NCBI GenBank assembly: GCA_029844215.1
Contig: CM056721.1
Coordinates: 133,329,254-133,393,253, forward strand
Length of the DNA stretch: 64,000 nt
Direction: 5' to 3'
From: Przewalskia tangutica
Lineage: Eukaryota; Streptophyta; Magnoliopsida; Solanales; Solanaceae
In this document: in pieces, positions 35,655 through 47,789 of the stretch
Numbering within the stretch: position 1 is the first letter of the stretch
How the letters are laid out: every line of letters begins with the position of its first letter
Made by a program: the position numbers and the translations under genes
The notes under the pieces: generated by a model
Database searches by the model: none
What the model was told of the DNA's origin: nothing
The model's input: only the letters and a program-made list of their open reading frames with translations

Positions 35655-35869
35655 TTAGAATGGTAACTTCGTCCAAAGGCGGATGTAGCTTTTGAGATAC
35701 GAGTTCACCTATTTTATCGGATGTTCCCGAAGGGACGACAACGAGTTCACCTATGACCGAACCTAATATCGTTGATACTAAAGGTAGATATATATATATG
35801 TCAACAAAAAAACTAACAAAGATTATATACTGAGCATGTAGTTCCAAAATTTCAACAAATAACGTTTTT

Positions 35870-36110
35870 TTGTTGACGAAGAGCCGGCATTGCCGCTTTC
35901 GAGTACAAGCATGCAGAAACCCCGATCACGCAATACGCGCAAACCACGTCGCCAGCTTAAACCACACTTGGCAGCTGTGTGACAAGCTCCCCAAGAGGCG
36001 GCGGTAGCGTTACGCGGAGTTTCGAACTTGTGACCAAGCTCTCCCACACCACCCAATGAGGATACCCTATGCCTTCAAGACCAACTGGTCTAGGGCTTCG
36101 GATATAACAA
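35870..36110 (-). mobile_element. tRNA-derived SINE (second family)
   Basis: On the minus strand the head is CCCTAGACCAGTTGGTCTTG (A-box-like), with a B box CACAAGTTCGAAACTC, the body GTGGTTTGCGCGTATTGCGT, and an A-rich tail (CAACAAAAAAACG). The body motif also occurs at about 50371. No clean target duplication seen. Confidence 0.65.
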
Positions 36111-36779
36111 AACCAACGTTAACTTTACTTCTCAACGTTCAAAATTCATGAGGATTTAGTGATCATTACTATATTCAAATATATATTAATCAAGCTGTTA
36201 TGATGCACAATGCATATATTTGTCCTAATTAAATTATGGCTCTGCCTCCGTATTTCAAGAGGATTTAAAATGGCGATTCTTTGTTGAGTACAAATATTTA
36301 ACATGCACAATGCATATATTTGTCCTAATTAAATATGAAGAGTCTTTGGATATTGTTCCTTAAAATGATGTATGCACACTATTGAATTTATCCTGAAATC
36401 AAATCTTAATTTGATGGGATTGCTTTTATATACTAACGGTTGTAATTTTAGGTAGTACTATCTTCTTTATTCATGTTGAAGTTATTGAGTAGTATTTAGC
36501 GTGAGATGATTAGTGAATAGTTATGGTTATGTTAGTCAGGTGTGGGATCATTATGAGCCATAACCTCTTTTCTTTTATTCTTCTTTGTATAAATAAAGGC
36601 TTCCATATCGTTTGGTGTTTAAGCCTTCATAATAAAAATTTCATCTAAGAAGCTCACTTGAGCCTAAATATCTCTCTCTCATATTTTACGTTTCTGTTCT
36701 TCCTTTCTCATTATCTCTCGCAGCTCCTGTGGTAATCAACAGTTCCATACCATTTATGCAGTAAACATTACGTTAGGTA

Positions 36780-37038
36780 CTTTTCGTTTCAATTTATGTA
36801 ACACTTTTCATTTTTTGAGAATTAATTTGACTAATATTAAAGCTAAATTTAATTAGACCAACTCAATATATTTTTAAAACTAAAATTTAAATATTCAAAA
36901 ACCATATAAAAAATATTATAAGTTGTAATACTTCTTATGTCAACATGATATAAAAACACATTTTAGAATATTGGTCAAAGTTTAAATAGTTTGAATCTCG
37001 AAAAATTAAAAGTATCACATAAATTGACATATATGGTG
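36780..37038. mobile_element. Decayed Stowaway-like MITE
   Basis: Left CGTTTCAATTTATGTAACAC, right (reverse complement) 'TCAATTTATGTGATACTTTT', bordered by TA. This is a common plant MITE head; the outer TIR bases are eroded. Confidence 0.6.
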
Positions 37039-37040
37039 TA

Positions 37041-38016
37041 TTGTTTTTTACATCAATTCATATTTTAGTGGATATCGTTTTTTTTATATCTCTGTTAGTG
37101 AAAGATAACATTTACGTACTTTGTAGAATTAGTCTAGACGCGGACACCATAATCGTAAAGAAAAAAAGTTCACTCCCATTTACACCCCACCATTTATTTC
37201 TCTAAGTAATCTCAGATTGATGTGAACACAAAAGCCAAAATTGATTAATGAGTACAGTGGAGTGATGAAGGGCACCCACCACCAATCCTTGCCGACGTAG
37301 CCAGCTTGTACTAAGGCATTAATCAAATCAAGAAGTTCACAGACCAACAGTGCATAGCCAAGTAGCTGAGGATCGTACAAGTTTAATTCTTCCAAAAATA
37401 GATGAAATGAACGAGGAAAAAACTTTAACTTTTTTGAGTTTAATTATCTGAAAATGAAGGTTATCCATAGAGCACGTAATTTTGGGACAGTTGCACAAAT
37501 AACCTTTTCGGGATCGTTATTTAAATTTTACATCAGTTAGCTAAGTGAATAAGAACCAACTGTCTAATGGTAGAATAGTATCTTACCAACCTAAGATAGG
37601 GCCTAGGGGTTTGATCTCCCGATGGTTCATTTATACACGTAGATAAGACTGTCTATAATAGATTTTTATGATCTGGTTTTTTCTCAAATTCATGCGTGAA
37701 ACTTAATGCCCTTAATTGCCACTTTTCAATTAATAAAGCGGATTAAAATTGTGGAAAAAATGATCCAATTACTTTCTTACTTTCAAAGGCGAAATTAATT
37801 CCTTGAACTGATGGAGACATAATTTAAAGTGTGGCCTCAAGAGGCCATACGGTGCAATCGATCCTATCACGTTATTTGGAATTAATTAAAGCTTCGTTGT
37901 GCACAAAATAGTGAAATACTAGGCTAAAAGAGTGGTGTGTGTGGTGTGTGTGTGTGTGGTGGGGGGGGAGCGATGAGAAATACATAAAATACTCGGTGTT
38001 CACTTTTAGAGTTTAG
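37041..38016. other. Intergenic DNA with a GT microsatellite
   Basis: 37934-37969 is a GTGTGTGG-rich simple repeat ending in G9. Nothing else recognised. Confidence 0.4.
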
Positions 38017-38024
38017 ACTAATAC

Positions 38025-41000
38025 TATACCTGTCTAACGGGCCAAACCGGGTTTAACCGGTCCGGCTTCATCTGACTAAGGCCAACCGGTCAGGTTCATT
38101 ACCGGATTTCAGTCGCTGCAAGTGTGTCCGAGCAACCGAGCCTACCGGTCCGTTTTTTTTTGTTTTGTTTTAATTTCTAGTATTTATTTTCTATAATGTA
38201 AACTAAATTCAATTTAAATATGTAATATAATAATATAATATATAATTTAATTTTATATATTAAAATTGAAACTTTAAAGTTAACTTTCTATTTTATAGTT
38301 TATAACTTTATACTTTATAGTTTATAATTTATAACTTTATACTTTATCTTTATTTTATAGTTTACTTTATAGTACTGTTATAGTTATACTTAATAGTTTA
38401 TAACTTTATATTGTAATTATACTTTTATTAATTTATTAGATTAGTAGATATAAGTTAACAAATAAGTAATATGATTAACAACTAAATAGATAGTAAAATT
38501 AAAATTAATGATAAGATGTAAACTTTTGAACTTTCATAATGTTAATAAGAGTACATAATGAAGTAATAATAATTTTATTTACATATTATGTATCCTTCTT
38601 GCAAGTTCTTCGTAATCTATAGGTTGATTGAATTGGTTATGCTCCATAGCCTCTAAATCTGGAGTATTAATTTCAGTCCCGCCTTCCAAAATATTGTCTA
38701 TTTCTTCATCTTCCGGAGAATTAACGTCTCCACATCCTTGATTTCTTCTCTCTGATCTGATCCAATCCCTTAAGCAGACTAACACTTCTAATGTGCTTCC
38801 ACCCAATGAGTTACGTGTGTCTCCTATTTGATCTCGTGTTTGGCTAAATGCACTTTCAGAAGCCACTGTTGAGATCGACACATTAAGAACATCTCGGGCC
38901 ATCGCTGCAAGTACCGGGAATTGCCTTTTGTTATCCTGCCACCATTGTAAAGGGTCAAAACTTTTCTTCGGCTCCGCTGGCTTTTGCAAATAAAATTGCA
39001 TCTCATCGCAAGATCGACTTGTGTTTGCTTGTGTTGTAAAAGTGCTCCATATGTCTAAAGATTCTTCTTCATCGTCATCAGCATTGAATCCCTAAGGTGT
39101 AGACACAGAAGTAGAACTAGAAGACATATTAGTAGCAGAGTTGTTGTTATCATGTAATGTAGCATAATATTCATATAATGTAGTTAAATTAGTATCAAGT
39201 GTACTTATGCAATCAAATGAAGATGGAGTTTCTGTTTCACCTACTTCCATATAAGTATATAAACTAAATATTAAATTATGACAATCTACTTTTTTAATAG
39301 AAGGATTTAAGACTGCACCAATACAATAAATATCAGGAATAGGAAAAAAATATTTTTTAAACTTTTCAAACATAAGTGTAACTGCATCTTTATATTTCAC
39401 ATTTGATTTTAAACCATAAAGTAAATATGAAATTTCAGCTATATGAGCTAAAACATTACAAACTGTTGGGTAATAAGATCCTGAAAATTCAACGAGAGTG
39501 TAAAATTTACGTAAAAATTTTAAAAGTTCACCAATTGATTTTCAATGTTCGTCGGTTAACATATACATCACGTTCTTACAATGCGCATTTGCAACATGTA
39601 TTATGGGGTCTTTATACTTATAACATTCTTTTAAAAATAAATAAGTATAATTCCACCGTGTAATAATCTCTTCTGGCATGAATTTAGGTCTCAAATTAAA
39701 TTGTTTACATTTTTCTTTAAATTCTATAATTCTATTTTTCCTATTATTACCCTGAATAACTCCAACAAATTTCTTTTGACAAGTTTTATTTGGTGAAAAT
39801 AAATCAAGACCACTTTTAACAATTAAATTATAAATATGACAAGCACAACGAACATGAAATATATGAGGAAATGGTGGTTGTACTTCCACTTTAAAAGATC
39901 TACAAAGAAGATTATTAGATCGTTATCGACTGATACACAAAGTATTTTATTATAAAGATTATATTTTTGGGCATAAGAACAAATAGTTTCGCTTATATAT
40001 TTTCCAGTATGACTTTGATCCTCGTCATACGCAAAAGCAATAATACGTTTTTCCATTCTAAAATTTTCATCAATCCAATGACAAGTAATTGTTAAATAAT
40101 CATAACCGTTTAATGCATGTCCAATGTCTGAAGTAAAACTAACTAGGCATGGAAGGTTAGCAAAAAAATAACATAATCATTATGAAGTCTAAAAATATCG
40201 GCTCTAGTAGTACTACGAGGAACACCTTTAAAAAAAAGATTATATACTCTTTGAATATATGTAATTAAATATGAAGAAGAAGCAAAAGAAAAAGGTAAAC
40301 AACATCCGACAATCATTTTTCTAATTCAATGCGATCCTTTTTTGGATCGTACTTAGCCACCACCCCCCCAGTTAATGGATTAAGTTGTTGTTGACCGGGT
40401 TCTAAATCAGAGACATCATTTCATTGTGTCGTATGATCGTGTTTTATATGTCTACCTATAGTGCCCGTCCCCCCGTCACCACCCCCTTTCTTATGTTTAT
40501 AAGTTCTCCCACAAATATTACATCTAACTCTATCAGTACCCACAACTTTATCATAAAAGAGTCACACTTTACTCCTTTTTTTTCTTGCTACTGGTTCTGG
40601 TAAAGGAGGTCTACGACTACGACTACCACTAGCAGCATCAACACAATGTATGAACACTAGTAGGTGTAGGAGGTTCTTGTTCTTCAAGTTCAACAATATT
40701 ATCTAATTGAACGTTATCATATTCATTATATTCTATTCCAAAATCTTCTTGCATTTGATCATAATCTATATTTTGATAAGATGATGAAGAACTCTGATTT
40801 TACCCTTGAACTAGATTTACTGTGATCCGACGCAATTCCCCTTAGTAAAGACATTATAAAATATTTAAATAATCAACAACTAAATATGATAATTTAATAA
40901 AATAATTAGAGAATGAAACGAGTGTACCAAACTTCGGGATTCAGAATTCAATTGAAACTCGAAGCTCAAGTCTCACGTCTTGCTACTTTGAATTTGAAAA

Positions 41001-41470
41001 CTAATAATAATAATAACTTGAAAATTGATAATAAAGATGATTAAGAGAGTATGAGAAATTGAGAATAAGAGAATTGAGAGAAATGTTGTGATAAAAATGA
41101 AAAAATGTAGAGAATTTATAGATTTTTAAAGGGTAAAAATGTAATTAAGAAAAATAATAAACAAAACAAAAAAAAAATGAAAAAAACAAACGGTGAAATG
41201 GCCGTTGCACCCCATCTCATCCCTCTCCCAACCAGAATAATACCGTTTGGGCACTGTGCAATTTTTTTTATTTTTTTTGTGTTATCGGTCCGGCCCGACG
41301 CAGAAACCGGCTTTCCGTTATCGTCTAACTGGTCCGCCTTACTGTTTTTTCCTAATGCGGGTTGGGGTTGAGGCCAATTCAACCCCAACCCAGAAGCCTT
41401 ACCGGCCCGATCCGATTTTTCTATCGGTCAACTGGCCGATTCGGGTCAACCGGACGGTGAGATGTGTTTA
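38025..41470 (-). mobile_element. hAT transposon, complete ends, dead transposase
   Basis: 3446 bp. The perfect 8-bp target duplication ACTAATAC is at 38017-38024 and 41471-41478. The ends are weakly inverted (TATACCTGTCTAACGG versus, on the other strand, TAAACACATCTCACCG). Both subterminal regions are dense in CCGGT/ACCGG motifs. A long AT-rich stretch (38160-38570) follows the transposase gene. Confidence 0.9.
38582..40600 (-). pseudogene. hAT transposase (BED finger plus hATC), broken
   Basis: Reading down the minus strand: a BED zinc finger near 40430-40555 (VRCNICGRTYKHKK ... GRHIKHDH), the catalytic-domain region near 40010-40130 (GYDYLTITCHWIDENFRMEK), 'FHVRCACHIYNLIVKSGLDLF' near 39800-39865 split by frame changes, the DUF4413-like region at 39092-39400, and the hAT dimerisation domain at 38582-39001 (FDPLQWWQDNKRQFPVL, VASESAFSQTRD, STLEVLVCLRDW). 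Several stops and frameshifts separate these blocks, so the gene is inactive. Related to Ac-like plant transposases. Confidence 0.9.
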
Positions 41471-41752
41471 ACTAATACTTTCTGCCTCTCCAATTAGCGA
41501 ATATTCTTGAAATATTCACAGTATATATTATATTTATTAGTATCATATATTTAAGGTAACTTAGGATTCTTACTGTATTAGGAATCACCTTTGTATAACT
41601 ATATATATCGTGATTAATGAAAGAAATCCCTAAGGGAAATTATTCCAATATCTTACATGATATTAATAGTCTAACCCTAGAAATTCTTCTCTCAAATCCG
41701 CCCCCCCTACTCCTCTCGGCGGCGGTGCCCTTCTTCCTGAATTTCTAATCCT

Positions 41753-42830
41753 GTGGCTATCATGTCTCCTCATACCTCTCCTAAATCTACTGGTTCTACC
41801 TCTGATTTAGTTGACACCCCTCATCCTTCATCTAAATCTTCTTTTCATCCAGCGTTTGCTATCACAAATATCAAGAATTTTGTCTCTATTATTCTTGATC
41901 AAGAAGACTGTCAATATTCTATGTGGATAGAACTATTCTATATTTATGCTTGTGCGTACAACGTGCTCGACCATATTGATGAGTCTCCCTCGCCCATCTG
42001 ACATTGATGATTCAACATGGCGCCGCCTTGACGTCATAGTCAAACAATGGATCTATGGTACCATCTCAAAGGACTTGTTGTGTAATATTCTGAAAAGAGG
42101 TGCTTCGGCACGCGATCTTTGGGTAGGCCTGGAGAAAATATTTCAGGATAATAAAAATGCTAGGGCAGTGTATTTAGAGGAGCAGTTCAACAACACACGC
42201 CTTGAGAATTTCAACAACATGATCGACTACTGCAAACAACTGAAACTTGTTGCTGACCAACTTTCTCATGTTGGGATATATGTGTCTGAAACTATGATAT
42301 TCTTGCACCAGTGATTCAACAGGATGATCTACTTTCATTTTTCAACAAGACGCGTTCACAATTGTTGTTGGAAGAAACACGGCTTGCTAAACAGGATGAG
42401 CACAATAAAAAAACATTAGCCGTTGAAAATTTGAAGTCGCCGACCATAACCACTACTCCACCACCGCTGGACCCCCAGCAGCAGCAGAACCGCGGTGGAG
42501 GAAGAGGCAGCAGAGGTCGCGGACAAGAAAATAAGGGAAAGGGTCGCGGCAAAGAAAAAACACAAAGAAGAAGAATAGCCACGCCATCGCCTCAAAGAAT
42601 GGCCGAATGCCCAAAGAAGAAGCAGCTTGCAATGACATCGCCAACAGGGGTCGAACACACAGCAGCAGCAGTAGCGGCCCAGTCCTGTAAACTGGGCCAA
42701 ATTTCAGCAGCGGTGGCGGCCCAGTATCCTCGGTCCAGCACCAACAGGTCCAACTCCTCAACAGGCCCCAGCCCAACAATTTCCTTTAGCCCAACAGATG
42801 CAACCCACTGATTTGGGTCAAGCTTTCAAC
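41753..42830 (+). pseudogene. Copia gag, broken
   Basis: 41753-42001 and, after a frame change, 41946-42314 show the UBN2-type gag: ITNIKNFVSIILDQEDCQYSMW, then VKQWIYGTISKDLL, ARDLWVGLEKIFQDN, YCKQLKLVADQL. A Gly/Arg-rich basic tail follows at 42490-42560 (NRGGGRGSRGRGQENKGKGR). No CCHC knuckle is readable in the disturbed sequence near 42600. Confidence 0.85.
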
Positions 42831-43790
42831 ACTCTCACTCTGCAACCGCCCAATAATAATTGGTATATGGACTCCGGGGCCACATCACACCTGACCAACT
42901 CTTCAGGTATTTTTTCTCAACTGCTTCAGTTAAAGTATCCTCAATACATTACTGTTGGCAATGGTCACCGTATTCCAATTGAAGGTTATGACAATACACA
43001 CATTAAAAATCCCCATCCACCCTTCTCACTTAACCATGTCCTCTACGCCCCTCAAATTATTAAAAAGTTGATATCTGTTAGGAAATTCACTCGTAATAAT
43101 TGGGTGTATGTAGATTTTGACCCTTTTGGTTTCTCTGTGAAGGATCTCAATACAAGGAAAATTTTTACGCGCTGCAATAGTGTGGGAGACCTCTACCCTT
43201 TTACAAACTCTTCCGCTGTCTGAACTCCACAACCAGTCTCCTTTACTGCATTGTCTTTATCCACCTGGCATAATAGGCTCGGACATCCAAGAGATCATGT
43301 TTTTTTATTTTCTTAGAAATAATCAGTGTATTAAATGTAATAATGGGAAACTTGCCCAAAACTGTGTTTCTTGCCCGCTTGGCAAGCATACTCATCTTCC
43401 TTTTATGTCTTCTATGAGTATTACAGTTTCACCATTTGACATTGTTCATGTTGACTTGTGGACCTCTCCTGTTGTTAGCTCTCTAGGTCACAAATTCTAT
43501 CTTGTTTTATTAGATGATTTTTCACATTTTGTATGGATTTTTATCCACTCAAATTCAAATCTGAAGTTTTTGCTAAATTTCTTGAGTTTCACAGATTTAT
43601 TAAAACTCAGTTTGAAAAATCATTTCAATGTGATAACTGACGTGAATTTAATAATTCGGTTTTCCATAATTTTTCCTCCCAACAAGGCATGGTGTTCCGC
43701 TTCTCCTGTCCTCACACCTCACCTCAAAATGGTAAAGCTGAACGAATTATTCGTACTATTAATAACATGGTCCGTACCCTTCTCTTTCAT
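42831..43790 (+). pseudogene. Copia protease and integrase, broken
   Basis: Protease motif WYMDSGATSHLTNSSG (DSGA active site). Integrase: pre-integrase zinc region 'CIKCNNGKLAQNCVSCPLGK', core HVDLWTSPVVSSLGHKFYLV with LLDDFSHFVW. Further core remnants are near 43690 (FSCPHTSPQNGKAERIIRTI), where the catalytic E of the DDE triad lies. Frameshifts near 43220, 43270 and 43640-43700. Confidence 0.85.
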
Positions 43791-44130
43791 GTATGTTTGG
43801 TAGAATACCTCCTAAATATTTTACCTACTAGAACCCTACAAAACAAGACCTCCACTGACATTCTATATCGTAGGACTCCATCTTATGAACACCTACGGAT
43901 CTTTGGCTGTCTATGCTATCCCAATCTTACCTCCACCACCCCTCATAAGTTGGCTCCTCGAACTACACCTTGTGTATTTCACTCGTCATATTCACATATC
44001 TCGTCACGTTCGACGATACGATATTTCCGTTTTCAAACCCTCAGAAATACCGAAAACCAGACTACTCATTTCTTGATGAACCAGTCATCTCTCTTAGCAT
44101 TCTAAGTCAGCTCACTCATATATCGTCTTC

Positions 44131-44342
44131 GGCACCGCGATCCCTAGGGGATGCACCGCGGTGCCATCCTTCTAGTGAGCAACCTGTTTCTGCATCGCCT
44201 TTAGCACCGCGGTCCCCGGGGATGAACCGCGGTGCCAGTCTTCCAGTGAGCAAACTGTTTCTGCATCGGCTTTATCACCGCGGTCCCTCGGGATGAGCCG
44301 CGGTTCCAGCCATCCAGTGAGCAAATTGTCTCGGATCCTGCC
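44131..44342. repeat. Three tandem 72-bp repeats with GC-rich hairpins inside the Copia
   Basis: Units start near 44131, 44203 and 44275. Each has CACCGCGGTCCC, CCGGGGATG-type centre and CCGCGGTGCC (a hairpin), then CAGTGAGCAAACTGTTTCTGC. They lie between the integrase and RT regions. Confidence 0.8.
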
Positions 44343-44351
44343 ACTTCCCTA

Positions 44352-45400
44352 ATGCAGCCACCCACTGTCCCCAGTCACCAAATGGAAACTCATGCCAAAC
44401 ACGGGATTTTCAAACCCAAAGTTCAGTTTAACCTGTCTGCCCAAACCATTTCTCCACTTTCAAAGAACCCCAAATTGGCTAAACTTGACCCTAATTGGAA
44501 TGCGGTCACGTTTGAGGAATATAATGTTTTAACTAAGCAGCATACTTGGGATCTTGTACCTAGACCAGAGGGGGTGAATGTGATCAGATGTTTGTTGTTT
44601 TTTCGTCACAAATTCAGAGACATTGGTGTTTTGGAACGCTACAAGTCTAGACTTGTGGCAAAATGGCACCAATCAACAGGAGGACATTGACTTTGGTGAT
44701 ACTTTTAGCCCGATTATTAAATCGGCTACGATTCGTACTGTTCTTAGTATTGTTATGGGTAAAAAGTGTCTGATTCATCAGCTGGATGTCAAGAACGCAT
44801 TTCTTCATGTGAATTTCAAAGAAATTGTGTACATGCATCAGCCACCTGGTTTTGTTCATCCTGTTGTTTTCCAGTATGTTTGTCGTCTCAGGAAGTCACT
44901 CATGGTCTGAAACAGGCACCTCGTGCTTGGTATGACCGCTTTGCCATGTATATTATGCAGATTGGGTTTATTTGCAGCAGGTGTGACACATCTCTGTTCA
45001 TTTTTCATCATGATAGTGACATTATTTACTTGTTATTATATGTTGATGACATTGTTCTCACCGCCTCCTCTGACAAGCTGAAAAATGATATTATTGCTCT
45101 TCTCAAAATTGAATTTGTTATGGCTGATTTGGGAAAATTGAGTTACTTCTTGGGTATATCAGTTACTAGATCTGCAGTTACTATGTTCCTGAGTCAACGT
45201 AAGTATGCAGAAGAAATTGTGTTCAGAGCTAAGATGTCGAATTGCAAGGATATGCCTACTCCTGTTGATTCGAAATTCAAGCTCAGTTCTTCTGAGGGTG
45301 ATCCAGTGTCTGATCCTACTCTCTATAGAAGTCTTGCAGGTGCTCTTCAGTACCTCACATTTACCAGGCCCGACATTGTATATGTCGTTCAAGAGTGTGT
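44352..45400 (+). pseudogene. Copia reverse transcriptase, broken
   Basis: NWNAVTFEEYNVLTKQHTWDLV, then after frame changes SATIRTVLSIV, HQLDVKNAFLHV, VYMHQPPGFVHP, LKQAPRAWYDRF, catalytic LLLYVDDIVLTASS, LGKLSYFLGI, QRKYAEEIV, DPTLYRSLAGALQYLTFTRPD. All RT motifs are identifiable; at least three frame breaks. Confidence 0.9.
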
Positions 45401-45955
45401 CTGCTCACGACGCCCGAGGAAATCCCATTTTCCGCTTCTTAGCGTATTATCGATACATTAAGGCGGCACTCGACTATGAGTTGCATCTCTACCCCGCCCG
45501 AACATGTTGCTCTCTTACACATACGCCGATTGGGGTGCCCCGACACGACACTCTACTTCGTGCTATTGTGTGTTTTAGGGATAATCTTATCTCTGGTCCG
45601 CGGCGACAAGCCACATTATCCCGCTCCAAAGGTCCAAGCAGTATGCGGTGTTGCTAATGTAGTTAGTGAGATCTGCTGCTCGGAATCTTCTCTTTGAGCT
45701 CGCTTTTCCATCGCGTAAGGCATCTATAGTCTATTGTGATAACATATCCGCTATTTATATGTTCATAATCCGTCCAAAGATGCGACCAAACATATTGAGA
45801 TGGATATTCATTTTGTTCGTGAGAAGATCGCACGTGGTCTAGTCAAAATTCTACATGTACCCTCCTCCTATCAGTATACAGACATCTTCACAAAGGGACT
45901 ATCCATGCAACTATTCCAGCCTGAGCATTCGACCTCCTCCCGCTCCGTCTGAGGG
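45401..45955 (+). pseudogene. Copia RNase H, heavily disturbed
   Basis: Fragments such as YIKAALDYELHLYP, GDNLIS, GVANVVSEICW-like, IVYCDNISAIYM-like, HIEMDIHFVREKIARGL and 'VKILHVPSSYQY' are spread over three frames. The first 320 bp have an indel every few codons, mostly where CAG-containing codons are expected. Confidence 0.8.
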
Positions 45956-46682
45956 AGAGTATTAGCGAATATTCTTCAAATATTCACAGTATATATTGTA
46001 TTTATTAGTATCATGTATTTAATGTAACTTAGGATTCTTACTGTATTAGGAATCACCTTTGTATAACTATATATATTGTGATTAATGAAAGAAATCTCTA
46101 AGGGAAATTATTTCAATATTTTACACCTCTGTTCCAAATAAAATATCACCTTAGCAAAAATTACTCCTATTAAAAAATTAATAAATATAAAATAGTTTAC
46201 TAAATTACTCTTTTTATTAGATTTTTTTTAGAATTGGGCAATATTAAAGAGGGATACTTCTTTAATGCTAAAGGCATAACCGGAAAGACATGTCAATTTT
46301 TGTCTTGAATTTCTAATATTACATTTATTTTAATATAATATTTTTTATTAAGATGACACTTATTTTAGAACGGAGGAAATAAAAAAAATCAGCGGATACA
46401 ATTTGGAAAAAGAGAAAAAATTATTGAGTAAATAAAAGTTCGTAGGATATACAATTTACAAATAATAATAGTAGCATACAATTTCTTCGATAATTTTTCT
46501 TGGAAACTTGTGCGCATTTTCACGTGCATTGCATGATGCAACCTCATAACCCTTGCTTAGCAATAATTAAAGCTTACATTTTCGGCAATTCACCAAAAGA
46601 AGATTTTACCATTACAACATAATACACAATTATGCATAACCAATCGATAATTTCGATTAATTACAAACTTCATAATAAAAGA

Positions 46683-47789
46683 TTAACAAGTACGTAATGG
46701 CGATCCACACAAACAATCGTTGTTAGAGAAAGACGAAGTTTCTAGATGATCGAATGGTGACCCGTTTGGAATCGGGCCACAAAGGTGATTATGGCTTAAA
46801 TCCAAATGACCAATGTACTTAGCTGATGATAATGACTTAGGAATTGAACCTCTAAGGTTATTATACGATAAATCAAGATGGGTAAAATATGTTTTTGAAC
46901 CAAAAACATCAGGTAATAATCCCTCTAATGAGTTTCTACTTAAGTTTAAGATGTTTAAACCGGAGCTGCTAAGTAGATTAGTTGGAATTGAACCGGAGAT
47001 TTGGTTGGAATCTAGGTTTAGGGTTGAAAGAACAGGCATTGAACCGAGTTGAGCCGGGAGTGAACCGGTTATTTGGTTCTTTGATAAATCTAGATCGGCT
47101 AACCGGCGAAGTTGCGTGATTGAGTTCGGGATTGAACCGGTGAGTTTGTTTTTGTTGAGTAATGCTCGGCTCATCATGTTGAGTTTTCCGATATCGGCCG
47201 GAATTTTGCCGGAAAGTTGATTGTTGCTGAGCTCAAGGTGCATTAATTTTCCGAGGTTGACTATGGAGGTAGGGATTGAACCGGAGATTTGATTATCGGC
47301 GAGGTTAAGAACAGTAAGTTTACTCAACCGGCCGATGTTCGCCGGAATTTGGCCGGTGATTTTGTTTCCGATGAGTTCAAGGATACGGAGTTTTGGTAAT
47401 GAAGTGATACACGCTGGAATTTCACCGGAGATGTCTTTCCAATCGGCGACAATGAGAGTAGTGAGCCGGTCGAGTTTACATATCGAAATGGAGAGCGAAC
47501 CGGTCATATAACCAGACCGGCCGGTTTTCTCATAAATCGGGTCTTCGGATTCGCCCCGAAGAACAATATCGGCCACCCGGTTAGTAGTCGGGTCACAGCT
47601 AACACCATTCCAGCCTTGGCAACAGTTGCTGCCGGTCCATGTGTTGAATATGCCCAAATATGGCTCTTTAAGAGCTGCTTTGAAGTCCATTAATGCTGCT
47701 TGATCTGCTGGCGGGCAGCCATTAGCCGGAATAGTGACGGCGGTGACCACCATGAGAGTGACCAAAAATGTTACTCCGGTAAGACCCAT
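46683..47789 (-). CDS. DRT100: DRT100-like secreted leucine-rich-repeat protein
   Basis: Intact single-exon gene, 368 codons, ATG to stop. N-terminal signal peptide (MGLTGVTFLVTLMVVTA, cleavage probably near PANG). LRR N-cap with a cysteine pair (NCCQGWNGVSC). About ten plant-type LRRs (for example 'LPKLRILELIGNKITGQIP', 'LDLSYNNLRGSIP'). A C-terminal cysteine cap ends CLCGSPLRTC. Length and order match Arabidopsis DRT100 (about 370 residues). There is no transmembrane or kinase domain, so the product is probably apoplastic. The family name comes from partial complementation of E. coli repair mutants; a direct DNA-repair role is doubtful, and protein-protein recognition at the wall is likelier (inference). 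It is the best-preserved gene in the window. Confidence 0.93.
   Translation of the reverse strand: MGLTGVTFLVTLMVVTAVTIPANGCPPADQAALMDFKAALKEPYLGIFNTWTGSNCCQGWNGVSCDPTTNRVADIVLRGESEDPIYEKTGRSGYMTGSLSISICKLDRLTTLIVADWKDISGEIPACITSLPKLRILELIGNKITGQIPANIGRLSKLTVLNLADNQISGSIPTSIVNLGKLMHLELSNNQLSGKIPADIGKLNMMSRALLNKNKLTGSIPNSITQLRRLADLDLSKNQITGSLPAQLGSMPVLSTLNLDSNQISGSIPTNLLSSSGLNILNLSRNSLEGLLPDVFGSKTYFTHLDLSYNNLRGSIPKSLSSAKYIGHLDLSHNHLCGPIPNGSPFDHLETSSFSNNDCLCGSPLRTC

Larger units (their letters stand above)
41491..46125 (+). mobile_element. Ale/Retrofit-type Copia retrotransposon
   Basis: About 4.6 kb. Short LTRs, 41491-41657 and about 45960-46125 (167 bp), are nearly identical (GCGAATATTCTT.AAATATTC ... 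TTACA). Target duplication CCTCT at 41485-41489 and 46126-46130. The primer-binding site after the 5' LTR is degenerate (TGATATTAATAG). The order gag, protease, integrase, RT, RNase H is the Copia order. Compact size and tiny LTRs suggest the Ale (Retrofit) lineage. Coding parts are broken. Confidence 0.9.
41478..46379. mobile_element. Stowaway MITE split by a Copia insertion
   Basis: The outer pieces 41478-41489 and 46131-46379 together form one MITE. The left end (CTTTCTGCCTCT, continued by GTTCCAAATAAAATATCACC) and right end (reverse complement TTTCCTCCGTTCTAAAATAA) are inverted. TA flanks at 41476-41477 and 46380-46381. The Copia sits inside the left TIR; the hAT target duplication overlaps the MITE's left edge. 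Confidence 0.75.

Noticed and set aside
35823..36056. 77-codon minus-strand frame
   Set aside because: Overlaps a tRNA-derived SINE with A- and B-box-like motifs.
37180..37395. 71-codon minus-strand frame with protein-like, hydrophobic composition
   Set aside because: It begins at TTG, not ATG, has no splice or promoter context, and matches nothing I recognise.
42316..42779. Overlapping minus-strand frames of about 90-110 codons
   Set aside because: Antisense shadows of the Gly/Arg-rich Copia gag tail; cysteine/leucine-rich low-complexity output.
46813..47052. Plus-strand frame of 79 codons
   Set aside because: Antisense of the DRT100-like LRR repeats, whose periodicity creates it.
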